Assembly: GCF_017654505.1 (NCBI RefSeq)
Contig: NC_054535.1
Location: 48,258,848-48,322,847, forward strand
DNA length: 64,000 nucleotides
Direction: 5' to 3'
DNA from: Polyodon spathula
Taxonomy: Eukaryota > Chordata > Actinopteri > Acipenseriformes > Polyodontidae
In this document: positions 1 through 11,699 of the stretch, in pieces
Layout of the letters: each line of letters starts with the position of its first letter
Numbering within the stretch: position 1 is the first letter of the stretch
Notes under the pieces: model-generated
Seen by the model: only the letters and a program-made list of their open reading frames with translations
What the model was told of the DNA's origin: nothing
Database searches by the model: none
Made by a program: the position numbers and the translations under genes

Positions 1-59
1 AAGGTTAAAATTGACATTTGTTGACTTGAGGGTGGGTGGTCTTTTAAGGGACGGAGGTG

Positions 60-523
60 GCCATTAAATGGCTGGTGTCTTAAAGACATGGTGGAGGATG
101 TGTGAGCAAGGAGAGGGTTAAATTCCTCCCTGACCCCCCCCCCCAAAAAAAGTGATTGTTTTGTTAATTGTTTATTTGTTAGTTATCACCAGCACTTGGC
201 TAGCATTGTAAATTGAGAGCCAGGTGCAAGGTATTTAAGGAGAGCAGTCAGTCTGCTCAGGGCTGCTGTGTTGATGGTGTTTTCAACTGTTATGGGGAAA
301 AAAAAAAATAGAGCGAAACCTTTTCATATGTTATACTGTGTTTTGTTTTTATGATGGGAAAACAGCTTAGCTGTCCCGGGTTAGTTAGGGCGGATACTGT
401 GTTTTAGTTATTGCTCCAAATAGGATCTAGGTGTTTGTTTTTGTTTTTCATTTTGTTTATTAAAACTGCACGCAAGTGCTAAAACTGCAATTCTGTGTGT
501 CTGGGTCTGGTTTTAAAGGGGCA
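60..523 (+). repeat. LTR-like interspersed repeat, copy 1
   Basis: This segment is clearly related to the reverse complement of 60832-61231. Shared blocks in the same order are a 'gccaggtgca' stem, a TATA-like 'tatttaagg', 'aaacagcttagctgtcc', a T-rich stretch with 'ttattaaaa', and a terminal 'gggtct...ggggc' motif. TATA box, A-rich polyadenylation-like signal and an end at CA suggest a solo LTR. The left edge is uncertain and may lie near the window start; no target duplication was found. Confidence 0.5.
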
Positions 524-1882
524 ACGAACTGTGGAGAATGAAGCCTGGTCTACTCTAAAATATATATATTTTATGACAACCTATCGTAGTACGAATCATG
601 CATGACTAACTCAGGCAACGGGCCGGCTTTTCAGCTCCAACTCCACTGTCTTGCAATGCGTTTGCCCACATATGTAACATGAGCATCTTCTCAAAATACA
701 GTTTAAATATTGATCAATGTGAAGGAATCTTCATAAAAGTACTATATATTGATGTTCAATTCAAATTTGATAACCCGGTAAGGAATTGCATTATTCTACT
801 GTATATAGTTATATTTTTGTTCCTAAAGTTTCCGCCGTTTTAATTTGTTATAAACACCCTGCTATAACCGAGTCATTGGCATATTATATATTGTATAAAT
901 TTTGTTGCTATGTTCCCCTTGACTAGTACATCCCTTAAGGGACTCCGTACCCTCAACATGTACAAATTTGATGTTTTGTCATTATTCTGATATAGAAAAA
1001 TGAAAACCCTATTGTAGTGAACACCCTGCTGTAACGAACATTTCTCCAGGTCCCAGGGGGGGTTCGTTATAGTGAAGGACCTACCTAAATAGGCCCATAC
1101 ATGTATACATAGACTTAAAGAACAAGGATTGTTTTAAATACAAAGGCATAATAGAAACTATTAAAAATAAGAAAGATCCAATTAGTCTTTTATACAACAA
1201 TAACCGTTTCTCAGTTATTCTATTTAAAGACAACGAAACCAGAAGAAAATCTGAATACTGTGGCAATTATGAGCATGGGATTAAGGTTAATAGTACAAAC
1301 ACTTGGACTCCTCTAGATGGAAGAGATAAATGATTAGATTATATACATTGAAGTAGTTGAACAAGAAATTGTAGGACTAAAGAAAAAATGTGAGGTTAAT
1401 TTAATCAATATTGAAGCGCAAGCTATGACTGAGTTGTTAAATGATGATGTAAATATAAGACCAATAGATAAAGGTTTGGGAATAGTGATAATGAACACAG
1501 ATGACTATATGAAATCTGTAGAATGTGAATTAAATAATACATACATATGAAGAAGTTAAAAGCAATAAGATCAATAAATCAGTAAAAGAGGTTAAACAAA
1601 TTGCGGAGAGACTATACAATAAAGGTGCTATATCAAAAGAATTTTAAAAATACATGCAGCCACATAATGCAAGAACAGGCCTAGCAAGAGGAAATCCTAC
1701 AATGCACAAAGAAAATCACCCTATGCGAATGATAGTCAACACACATAATAGCTGAAATAGCAGAAAATCAACTTAGGTCACACGTTGAGAAATTACCAAT
1801 CTATGTTAAGGATACTACACAGTTTTTAAAAAGACTTGAAACACTAAAGCACAACCTTCCAGAGAATACAATTTTATTTTGC

Positions 1883-2293
1883 ATGGATGTAAAATCCTTG
1901 TATCCAAGTGTCCCTCATAAAGAAACTTTAGAAGCTTGTCAAAAAGCACTAGATAATAGACTAGATAAATCAATACCAACATCAGGAATGCTGAACATGA
2001 TCAATGTAGTTTTAGAAAACAGTTATTTTACATTTGTTGGTAAGAATTACAAACAAAACGATGGTACAGCAATATGATCTAAATTAGGAATGCATTTTGT
2101 CAGCACATACATGGAGAAATGGGAAGAACAATTACTTAGAAAATTGGAAAGAGAACCTTTAGAATACATTTGGTTTGAAGATGATATTTTTGAGGTTTGG
2201 ACACATGGAGAAGAATCTCTTTTCCAGTTTCATAAAATGGCAAATGAAATACACAATAATATTAAGGCGGACCTTCGATGGACAAGAAAATAA
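1883..2293 (+). pseudogene. Penelope-like reverse transcriptase core, broken
   Basis: Two consecutive open segments (1883-2077 and 2090-2293) carry the central RT motifs. The first has the conserved DVKSLYP block, where the first catalytic aspartate sits, and ends at DGTAI. A stop replaces the residue before SKLGM, so the second segment is in the same frame after that stop. It has YMEKWEEQLL and the 'WFEDDIFEVW' active-site box with both aspartates still present. Several further stops before and after mean no functional protein can be made. The match rests on motif order and spacing typical of Penelope/Neptune RTs. Confidence 0.75.
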
Positions 2294-2759
2294 ATATAAT
2301 TTTTAGATACCGTAGTAAAACTTGAAGAAGGTTCAATTGAGATTGACCTCTTCTGTAAACCTATTGACATGCACCAGTATTTACACATGACCTCTGCACA
2401 TCCAATACACTCTAAAAGGGCAATCCCAAAGGGTCTAGGAATAAGAATATGAAGAATATGCTCAAAGGAAAGTGACTATGTAAAACAAAGAAATGTATTA
2501 AAAGCAAATCTTAAAAAAAGAGGATACAAAGAAAGAATTATAGAGACAGAGTTAAGAAAAGTGGATAAACTAAAAAGAGATGATCTACTATTATAACAAT
2601 AGAGATGAAAAGGTGAAAAGTGATGATTTACTCTAAACTTTTACTTAATATATCTAAGATAGTTGGGAAACACTTGTGGATTGTACACAATTGAGAACAT
2701 TTTAAAAAGTATTTCTTAAGGCCCCAGTTGTAGCATTCAAAAGAGAAGCTAATTTAGTT

Positions 2760-3100
2760 AAACATAAGAATAACACATGTCCACTAAAAGTGAATACCTA
2801 CTGTAAAAATAGCAATGTTGTTTATGGAATAGCCTGTGAAAAATGTGATTAAATAAAATATGCTGGAGAGACTGGAACAACTTTATATAAAATAATTCAG
2901 AACCACCTTTCATTAGAAAGAAAAAAAATGAATGAACCAATAGTACAACACTTCAACAGTCAAGGACATGACAAATGAAGTTTGTAGTATTAGAACAGCT
3001 AAAATTAGACAATGCGACATAGAAGAATAAAAGAAAGTAATTGGATAAATAGACACAACACAATTATGCCAGCGGGACTCAACAGAAAAGAATGAACTAA
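2760..3100 (+). pseudogene. GIY-YIG endonuclease domain relic of the Penelope-like element
   Basis: A translation of this stretch gives 'YAGETGTTLYKIIQNHL' followed by 'PIVQHFNSQGHD', then a region resembling the 'VLEQL' and Gly-Leu-Asn end typical of Penelope GIY-YIG domains. In this family the domain cuts the target during retrotransposition. Stops are present before the YAGETG block and after the QGHD block. The arrangement RT then GIY-YIG on one strand supports the element call. Confidence 0.7.
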
Positions 3101-3106
3101 AATATA

Positions 3107-3661
3107 CACTGAGTGTACAAAACATTAGGAACACCTTCCTAATATTGAGTTGCACCCCCTTTTGCCCTCAAAACAGCCTCAATTCGTCGAAAGCTTTCCA
3201 CAGGGAGGCGGGCCCATGTTGACTCCAATGCTTCCCACAGTTGTGTCAAGTTGGCTGGTAGTGGATCTCTACTCCAAATAGCTCATTCCATCTCATCCCA
3301 CATATGCTCAATTGGATTGAGATCTGGTGGCTGGGCAGGCCACTGCAGTAAGCTGAATTCACTGTCATGTTCGTGGAACCATTACTGGACAATCCTAGTC
3401 TTGTGGGCATGGTGCATTATCCTGCTGAAAAAATCCATTAGCAGATGGATACACTGTACATTTAACCTCACATACACAATCCATGTCTCAATTGTGTCAC
3501 AGCTTAAAAATCCTTCTTTAACCTGTCTCCCCTTCATCTACACTGATTGAAGTGGATTTAACAGGTTACATCAATAAGGGATCATAGTTTTCACCTGGAT
3601 TCACCTTGTCAGTCTATTTCATGGAAAGAGCAGGTGTTCCTAATGTTTTGTACACTGAGTG
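3107..3661 (-). mobile_element. Tc1/mariner deletion derivative
   Basis: Terminal inverted repeats of about 30 bp begin 'cactgagtgtacaaaacatt' on the left and end with the complementary sequence on the right. A TA target dinucleotide lies on each side (3105-3106 and 3662-3663). Between the ends, the reverse strand keeps only the C-terminal third of a Tc1-type transposase in broken frame, including a recognisable 'DLNPIEHMWDEME'-like block around 3310-3340. The N-terminal DNA-binding half and first catalytic aspartate are missing, so this is non-autonomous. The copy at 56270-56704 is the same family but retains the other half. Confidence 0.8.
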
Positions 3662-3663
3662 TA

Positions 3664-6600
3664 AATTTATATAAATAATGTTTATTAGAATTAATACAGA
3701 TGTAAAGATAGAAGTAAAAATGAAGTCACACTATATATAGCACCCTTACATCATGTAAGAATAAATCATGGCTTTGGATATAAATAATAACAAGTAGTTG
3801 TCATGCCATCAAAAACCGATAAATACCTCCAATGTTTTGATTCAAACACATGCTAACTTAAGAAACATATGTACAACATATCGAAATGTTGGGCAGCTGG
3901 CTCTTTGAGCTAAAATAGATATATATTTTTTTGTTCAATCAAACCTTGCAAAAATACAAACATTAGGCTACAGTTGTTGTTGTTGTTTAATGAGCATCAA
4001 TTTACCCGTGCAGCATTACAACAGACTCATTTGCATTTGGGAATTCAGTTTTAATTTTTACATGCTGTCATTTTGGTAACTCCTTCCGTCTGAATGAGCA
4101 TAAACAATCAATTTACTTAAGAGCAGAACTCCAAACCAACATGCCTTTTAGCAATGCTCTGACACAATTCACGACTGGCTTGCGCTTCTTGCTGGTTTGA
4201 TTAGTGCATTTTTTGCTCCCATTTTCCACCTTTGGCAGGACTAATGAAGTGCAGCTGATTTATTAAAGTCAGAAAAACAAGATTGCAAAGCTGTGACATT
4301 TCTGAGTTGTCGCACGGAAAACACTATAGTGACAGGTAAATTGCTGGCTGTGGCTACTACCATTTACTATATATCTCCACTGAGTTTTTGCAGAGGGGTA
4401 GTTCATTCTTATTAATATCATTAAAACCAGTGCAGGTACATTCAGAGGGTTTCCCATAATCACTCAATACCTAAGTATGTTTTGTAATATATATATTTTT
4501 TAAAGTGTAATATTGTTAACTCCAGCTTCTCACACTTTAAAGTGCAAGTGCGACCACATACAATTTCCAATAGTCTGAACAGAAAATACATATATAAAAT
4601 GCATTTTAATTGAGGGTGTAGTAGCTACAGTTAAAATACGTTGTTTCTACTCTCAGCTTGAACTTCATACTAATCAAAAAGTAATACTGATGATAATAAA
4701 ATGGTAGAAAATGCATTTTAAATTAATTCGGTATAATTAATTAATTCAAATGTGCGCAGTAAAGATCCAAAACAAAAATTACGAAATAAAAGGACTTTAC
4801 TATTTGTCAGGCAACCGCTGCCCCCTCAAGTCAGCATCTGACCTGAGGGGGGCGCCAATTGGCTGACGAATAATAAGGCCAAATAAGATTGTCGCAAACA
4901 AGATCTTCAGTTCATATAAAATGTTAGGGTCTGAGGTGGGCTGCAGCATATCACCAGGTAGTTGTTTTGCACTATTGTTTGAAAAATGCATCCACATACC
5001 AGAAAAAAAGAATTATAACTAGTGTTAGACTCGGGGATGAAATGCTATTTTTCACACCACATCTTCATTGTTATTTATGTTGAATAGCAGCCTATTTTAT
5101 TTCTCATCAATACTTGTACTGCATGTGCTCCCTGGCTAAACAATACCCTACTGAAATTGGTGTTGCAACTGTTTTTAAAAGGAGATTATTTACGTACGTT
5201 GTGTAAGAGTCCATTATATTATACTTATCAGGGATGGCATTATAGAAATTAAAAAACAAAACACACCTTTGTCTGCATAACTCATATAACCCTAATTTAA
5301 TTGGTTAGATATCCATCTATTTTGTGTTTTCATTACAATATAGACATTCACAAGGATGGAAAATAATATCTACAAAATCCATCAAGCTATGTTATTACTT
5401 TTTATTGAATATTCTGTTCAACCTAAGTGCCAAATGAATTGCTAGTACCCATATAATGATCATTTCTATGAGTGGGTGACACAATAGACAACCAGCATTA
5501 CCCTTACCTGAACAATGTTGCTCCTTACATACATGTTCCATGATAACCCTTTGTCAAACAGAACACCTTACTACCAACCACTGCAACTATTACTTCATTT
5601 CTATTTTGTGTTGTACTTTTGTGTAACAAAGCTCTGCATGTTAACGCCTAAACCTGGTGACCTGAAAGTTGTTTCTGCTGTGGCATTGGTTATTCACAGA
5701 TGAAAGCAGGTACCTTAAGATATATACAGTGTGAGACACAGCAACTGCAATATTGTTTCCCTTTAACTGGTGATATAATGGAGGGACTTGTTTCAGAACA
5801 TTTATTCTTATTGTAGGGGGTGTAATTGTATGAGGCATTTTAGTTTACTTTTACAGTGGCTTAAAATACACCTTCCTGTTTCAAGTAACATTTTGTCTGT
5901 GCTTTCCAGATCAGTAACTGCAACCCCTCATTGATCTGTATGGTATTCTATTGATCTACCACTCATCACTTATGAGCATTCAGCGGTATGAAGTTATTGA
6001 CAGTGACATTTAATTTTGCAGCTGGTAAAAAGTGTTCTTGTAAACAATTTCACTCTTCCAATGTTCAAAGATATAGTGTTCGCTGTATAAATCCTGGTGT
6101 ATTATACAGAGCAAAAACTGTTTTTTTTTTTTAGTTTTTTCTGGAATATCAGTGTTCATATTGTAACAGGAGCATGTTACAATAATGTGTTAGAAATGTC
6201 AGGTGTTTGTCTATTCTTTCTCTGGGTAACAGGGAATATGGCATATATGTTGTTGGAGAGCATTTACAAGTTTTTCCTCTACAAACCTTGCAATTGAGTA
6301 TAGGTTTTTATATCTAGCCCAATAATGTTTTAATGGCATTCTTTTATAAAACTCATGGTCATTTTAAAACAAATTGCCATTACTGTTCTCCATTCCTTGT
6401 TGAATAAAATACACAATGTACAGGATGACAAATACTGTTGATAATATTGTCCCCGCAGTCAGACGTGGAGGTTACTAACTTCAGAAGGACATTTGATTTC
6501 ATATTAAAGTTTGAGATTATTTATATATGGGTATATTTTAGTCTGTAAATACAGCATTCTGTAGATTCTGCTGGTTAGCTACAAAGTAGGACTGAGGGTG

Positions 6601-6956
6601 GCCCAGCCTTTAGTTAGATCTGCATAAATGACTTACATTTTGTAAACTAATACGAGACATAACCAAAATTCCAATTTTATGTGTGCAAATATTTCATACT
6701 TACACTTGAGGGTCTGAGCAATTTTTATAATGATTGTGTGAAGAATTTGTGATGAATGTTCACTATTGGATGAAATATTTCCCCAAAATAATAACTATAG
6801 AAAACCTTGGTTAATGGAATTGTGTTACATACATCTTAATGGGAACACATATCAATACAGTAATAATGTTGTAATGAAAGTAATGAAAAGATAAATAAGG
6901 CACCATTCACTACCTACTCCATGCTTCCATCCCTGTGCAATTTGCACAGAAAAGTT
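3664..6956. other. No gene recognised
   Basis: AT-rich sequence with only short shadow reading frames. The one thing noted is a block at about 4205-4310 that resembles 33050-33160 (see findings). Confidence 0.5.
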
Positions 6957-6985
6957 CTTAACCCTTTACCTGCCACGCATAGACA
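6957..6985. repeat. Candidate piggyBac terminal inverted repeat with TTAA
   Basis: The sequence 'ttaaccctttacctgccacg' has the TTAA target site followed by a CCCTTT-CCTGCC start, which resembles known piggyBac-family ends. It lies about 350 bp beyond the cysteine-rich C-terminal end of the minus-strand piggyBac relic, where the 3' terminus should be. I could not find the matching opposite end. Confidence 0.45.
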
Positions 6986-7314
6986 TAGACAGTAGAAAAA
7001 ATATGCAACTATAGATTCAAATTGCTGGCATCAAAGGGAACAACATTTGATGATTTAATTTTTATACTGGACCTTTAAGTTAGGAATTACAAACATCAAC
7101 CAGCCAGTTGAGCTGCCATTTAATTGTAAAATAATGATTTTAACAACCTTGTTTAACAAGAAAGCATAAAACATTGCAAATGCACATAAAACCATTCTGT
7201 ATGATTGAATACCACTTACATGGATGCTGAGGCAATACAAATTGAAAATTAATTGAAAGTTATGAAACTATAGCCTAGTTGGCTATTAGTTACATACAAT
7301 CAGAATTCTGCTAT

Positions 7315-9336
7315 TTAGACTATATACAACATGGAAGGATCACATGCAATAAGTTCTTTCTTCTGGTGGTATTCCACAAAGCACTGATGCTTATTGTTCA
7401 AATGCAGGAACAGCTTTCCATTGCTGCACTTGGAGCACCTCCATCGGGACACATCATTTGGGCACAGGTTGCAAGAACCACACTGGCCACCAAAGACTGG
7501 CCAGAGACTATAATTATCATAGCGCACATCAGGTGTCGGCTTGGGGCCCTAGGATTTTGGCAAAACTTCTTTTCAGGGTTTCTCACCTTTGGTGAAATTG
7601 ATGGTTAGCAAACCCTGGCTGGAGCTTTGTTGAATAATTTCAGTGACATCAATCTTTTGTTTCGCCCCTTTGTTAAATTGCATGACAGAGCCAAGAGGCT
7701 CAATACCACAGGCATTGCTGAGTAAATTGACACACTTGTTTCACTGCAATAATCTCTTCAGAAGTGTGGTAGTCGGTAGTTGCTTTTGCCATGTCCAATC
7801 CTTGTCATCAATCAAGGTGTGGCAGAGAAAAGCTCTGCCTTTTTTAAATTGGCAGGGATGGGGTTAATTTCTCCTACCTGCCTGGGTTTATTATGTTCAG
7901 GTGGCTGGGGTTGACTAGTTGATTAGGTTAATTAACGATCAATCAGCGCCCAGCCACCTGACATAAAAGGAGGCCTCTGCTTCTCATTTGGGAGGAGGGA
8001 GCTGAGGAAGCAGGTTGGTGTTTGTTGGTTTTGGTTTGGTAAATTTGAATCCAGTGAAGGCATTTTGTAAGTTTGTTTTTGTATTGTTTTTTTTGTGTTT
8101 AAATCCCTTCATTTTGCCATTGTGCACTTTTATTTTGTGTTATTTATAATAAAATTAGTATTTTTTTTGAACTGCAGACTGTCTCTGGGCCTCTATCCAC
8201 TCGCCAGCCTGCCACACAAGGTGTATCCACCAGTATGGTTTGTTCTCACAGTGCCAGTGCACCTGATACCCAAGCTAGTATGCAGTGTCTGGATCAGGTT
8301 AAAGCTGGTAAAATAATTGTCACAGTAGATGACAGTGGATTCTGGCCGTGTAATTGTATTGCAAAGGGTGGTCACAACTTTGGCTCCCATCAGTAAGTCC
8401 TGCTCAGTCTTAGTCAATGCAATGTTGAAAAAGATGGAGCTCTTTTGATACGGCAAAAAGTCACAAATTATACCAGAGGAATGGCCCAACAAAACAGCTT
8501 GTACTACAAGTTGTCTGGTCTGTTGGCTATGTATTGCCGGAGATTGCCAGCTCTGTTTCCTTTGTATACCACCATGACCTCATCAACACTCTGCTTAAAG
8601 GTTGGTGGAATAAAGAGACACTGCTGGCACATGTCAAAAGTCTTGAAGAAACGGTTAGGACTGTTGTTATACTGTGTATTTTCATTGAAATGAATGTATC
8701 TACATAACAAACTGAACCTTTTCACTGGCATAACATCAGCAACTAATGAGAAATGTGAGTCAACATACCAGTAGTCATCAAAGGATGGAAACTGAAAGAC
8801 ACCCATATAAATCAACAATGACAAAACATCCTGAATCTTACCATAGTTCATGTTGATTGAGTATGTCAGCTGTTGAGCAGAGTACAGATTGGTATTCTCA
8901 ATCATCTGGTCAGTAAAGATCTTGAAATATTGATATGGGGACACGACATAGTCCAGAACATCAAAGACTGGGTCAGGAACCTGGAACATGGGGATATCAG
9001 TTTTTTTCCTAAATTCTCTGCCTAGACTCTGATTTCTTGGAGCTGGAATAAGGGTGGACAGAGTCTAGGTTGAGTCTCTGGCTGTCTTTGGGTGCCTCTG
9101 TGGAGACTGCTACAAGGGTGTGTTTGCCATTACTCTATCTTCTTGGGTGGGTTGAGCAGATGAAGTGCATGGTGAAGCACTGCTGGAAGATATTGTACAA
9201 GATACTGTAGAAGTTCAAAACCATGGTCGTCATCCTGTTCTTCTTCTGGCTTAGGGATGCAGTCTGGGTCGTCATCTAGGTCATTACTTAGATCTTCAAC
9301 ATCAGAGTCCCGGGGATTGTCTGGGATCAAGGCCAA
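7315..9336 (-). pseudogene. piggyBac transposase relic (PGBD family), split by a solo LTR
   Basis: Reading the minus strand from 9336 downward gives an acidic N-terminus rich in D and E (9336-9130). It is followed by a long open stretch (8989-8504) with 'FDDYWYVDSHFSLVADVM', 'MPVKRFSLLCRYIHF' and 'SVDEVMVVYKG'; the last holds the first catalytic aspartate. Next come 'PESTVIYCDNYFTS', the second aspartate box, and an abrupt break at 8217-8221. After the LTR the frame resumes with 'CGIEPLGSV' and a C-terminal cysteine-rich domain 'CGSCNLCPNDVSRWRCSKC' near 7450. The usual NxxMGGVD box with the third aspartate was not found, so an internal deletion is likely. piggyBac enzymes cut and paste at TTAA. 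Stops and the insertion make this copy inactive. Confidence 0.85.
7818..8216 (+). mobile_element. Solo LTR, copy A, with 5-bp target duplication
   Basis: The element begins TGTGGCAG and ends CTGCCACA and is flanked on both sides by CAAGG (7813-7817 and 8217-8221), the 5-bp duplication expected of a retroviral or gypsy-type integrase. Inside are a TATA-like 'cataaaagg' near 7962-7970 and an 'aataaaat' polyadenylation signal near 8148. It interrupts the piggyBac relic and is therefore younger. A second copy in the opposite orientation lies at 38736-39164. No internal retroelement sequence remains, which is the signature of recombination between two LTRs. Confidence 0.9.
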
Positions 9337-9842
9337 AGTACTTCTGGGTCATTTTTGATTAAAAAAAAAGAAAAAAAAAAAAAAAACCTGGTTTCTATCC
9401 TGCAATTAAAAACAAAACAAACAAAAAAAAACTAACTACAGGCTAGCAATTTTTCACAGCTTGCATTGCAGGAAGTGATTATCTTGAGAGATAATAGCCA
9501 ACATTTTCCAATAGATTTCCCTGAATCAGTTTAACCAATTTGTTGTTTAAATACTGGTTGTTGTATTGCCTGATGAAACAGTATTATCCGCACCCCTATT
9601 AATTACCATACTGGATACATATTGGATAACTGAAATTTTGCATAACTGTCAATTGCCAGAAAATATGAATTACCAAACATTACTTGCAGAAGAGCAAAAA
9701 TAGTGTATGAGATTTGTTTTTTTTTACTGATTATGTCAACCCATCCTTGTGAAACCTACTTTCTAGTTTGGTGTTCAGATACCTGCTACGGGTTTAAGGG
9801 TTATAGGACGGTGAATTTCTGTAAATGGGTCATATTACTATA
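9337..9842. other. No gene recognised
   Basis: A-rich stretches (9361-9440) followed by AT-rich DNA. The 5' terminus of the piggyBac element should lie near here but no convincing TTAA-flanked inverted repeat was seen. Confidence 0.4.
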
Positions 9843-10087
9843 CTACACACGCTTCATTCTGGAACCAAAGAAAGGTCTAGTAGACATGGAAGTCAGTTCT
9901 CCTATTAACAGTCCATGAGAGAACTGAACAGACCATCTCTTAGATCCCAGTATGTGAAGGTCAGCCTGCTTTGTGTTAACCCATACTGCAAAGGCTAAAG
10001 GAATCAAAATAATGAGAAGGTTGACAATATATTTTAGAACTGTGGCTGTAGTAGTTGGGTAGACAGGAAGGCTTATAAAACCCTGAA
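9843..10087 (-). other. Unplaced exon-like open frame with a membrane segment
   Basis: The minus strand has a pyrimidine-rich tract and AG (ttctttttgtcag, complement of 10088-10100) followed by an open frame to a TAG at 9843. The translation includes a strongly hydrophobic run 'TVLKYIVNLLIILIPLAFAV', a possible transmembrane helix, then a polar tail ending 'FFGSRMKRV'. It reads more like protein than the surrounding shadows, but I do not recognise the family. It could be a host 3' exon, an old transposon fragment, or chance. No partner exon was identified. Confidence 0.22.
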
Positions 10088-10121
10088 CTGACAAAAAGAA
10101 TATAGTAAAATGTAGGTTCAA

Positions 10122-11690
10122 TTAGCTATTAAATCATGTGTAATGTCTTAAAAGGCAGAAATTGTTGGTCCAGTTCAGTTTACTGCACTTCGCAGGTAAC
10201 TTTTCATGGAGATTACAGAAGACATTGTACTATACAATGCAAAACTAACAAATTAAAGGCTGCTGTTAACATGCAGCTCACAAGGTAAATTAATTAGTAA
10301 ATGTAACTCTCAAGCTTCTGGTATATCAATTGTTTTGTTAATAATGTCCTGCTGTTAAATAGAAAGGATCATGGAAGGCTGAAGTGGATTTAATTGTCCC
10401 TTGTTTATGCTTTACTTACAGTATCCCACAGCAAATTAACAATTTAAATTCTTTGTTTGCGCACACAGATATACTTTGAACTTGAACGCTGGGCTGAAGA
10501 TTGAGTATTGGAATCAGTATCTGGCTGAGATACTGGGATACTGGGTTAGATTTTATGAGCTTTTTCTCCTTTGCAGAGTTTGTAGAATCAGCGTTTCAGG
10601 AAAACTATATAATGCATATAACAGATTGTATGGAAAACTAGCAAGACATACTTTTATGTCAGACTGTAGTTTCATTTTCCTATAATTTGTATTTGCTAGC
10701 TGCAGTGCATTCAATAGAGGGTTCTGCATGGTAATTAATATACTTTTTTTCCAAGCGGTAGTATGATATAAAGCAGTCTTTGAGTTTTTCAGTTAGTATA
10801 GTGTTGACATAGGTATTTTTGGGGAAGCAACACATTTACTCTCAGTAAACCAGCCTGAAAAAATACCCACAGCCTCTGGATATCTTTCTATGTAAAACCA
10901 ACCTTTACACAATTTAAACCTTATACTTTCTAATGATTTTTTTTTAATCTTATAAGTATTATTCTAAATTAAAGTATGACAATCTGCATGTACAAATATA
11001 TTATGTCTAATTATTTTAAAAACAATTAATTGTCAAAGTCACTCAAACTTTTGAATCTTACTATCTATTAAAAAATGTCCCCTTAGACTTTCATATTTTA
11101 GACTCCATAAATATATTTGGAACGCTAAGTACTGTTATGCATTACATTCTATTGCAACAATACATTTTGACAGCTGAAAACTGTTAACTGTAGCCTGGAG
11201 TTTCATTAGGTAGGGCTTGGAGGCTGAAGACTGACAGCTAGTTCATAAATCAGGGTAGCCATGTAATTTTACTCATCAGACCACCTTAGACAAATGAGTT
11301 CCCAGCTGACATCTACAAATTATAATCCTACCTATTAGGGGTGTTCCCAAATACAAATTTGTGTTAGGATATGCACAAATAATGGTCTTCTTCCTAATAT
11401 TAGTAAAGGTCGAATAGTGTCTTTCATTTTTATGAATATTAGGCAGTATTCATTGCAAACAAAGCATTTGAAATCAGTGAGAAATGGTCTCTATTCTTCA
11501 ACCATGCCTCCCTCTGCGGTCGGTGACACTGTGTGGGGAAGAAGAGTACACAGTCAGTGCTTCAGTTAATTCAATTGCAGAGGGCTGACAACATAAACAA
11601 AAGACACTGCGCTTGCATTAGGGTTGTGGGTCCGGCTGACCAGCGCAAAATTTTAAAATGACAAGCAGCTATTTATTAAATTCACCGACA
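10122..11690. other. No gene recognised
   Basis: AT-rich DNA without recognisable repeats or credible reading frames. Confidence 0.5.
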
Positions 11691-11699
11691 GCAGAAAGA

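Larger units (their letters stand above)
1100..3104 (+). mobile_element. Penelope-like retroelement, degraded (Neptune-like)
   Basis: The plus strand carries, in order, pieces of a Penelope-type reverse transcriptase and a C-terminal GIY-YIG endonuclease, broken by many stops and small frameshifts. Recognisable RT blocks are 'IRPIDKGLGIVIMNTDDY' near 1460-1510, 'MDVKSLYPSVPH' at 1883, 'DGTAI' followed by 'SKLGM' near 2060-2095, and 'FEDDIF' at about 2170, which stands where the family has its RYIDDIF catalytic box. These are followed by 'FLDTVVKLEEG' and 'LFCKPIDMHQYLH' near 2300-2380. The 3' end is abutted by a Tc1 derivative at 3107. Penelope-like elements copy themselves through an RT and nick target DNA with the GIY-YIG domain. 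The copy is dead; the 5' end is not defined. Confidence 0.8.
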
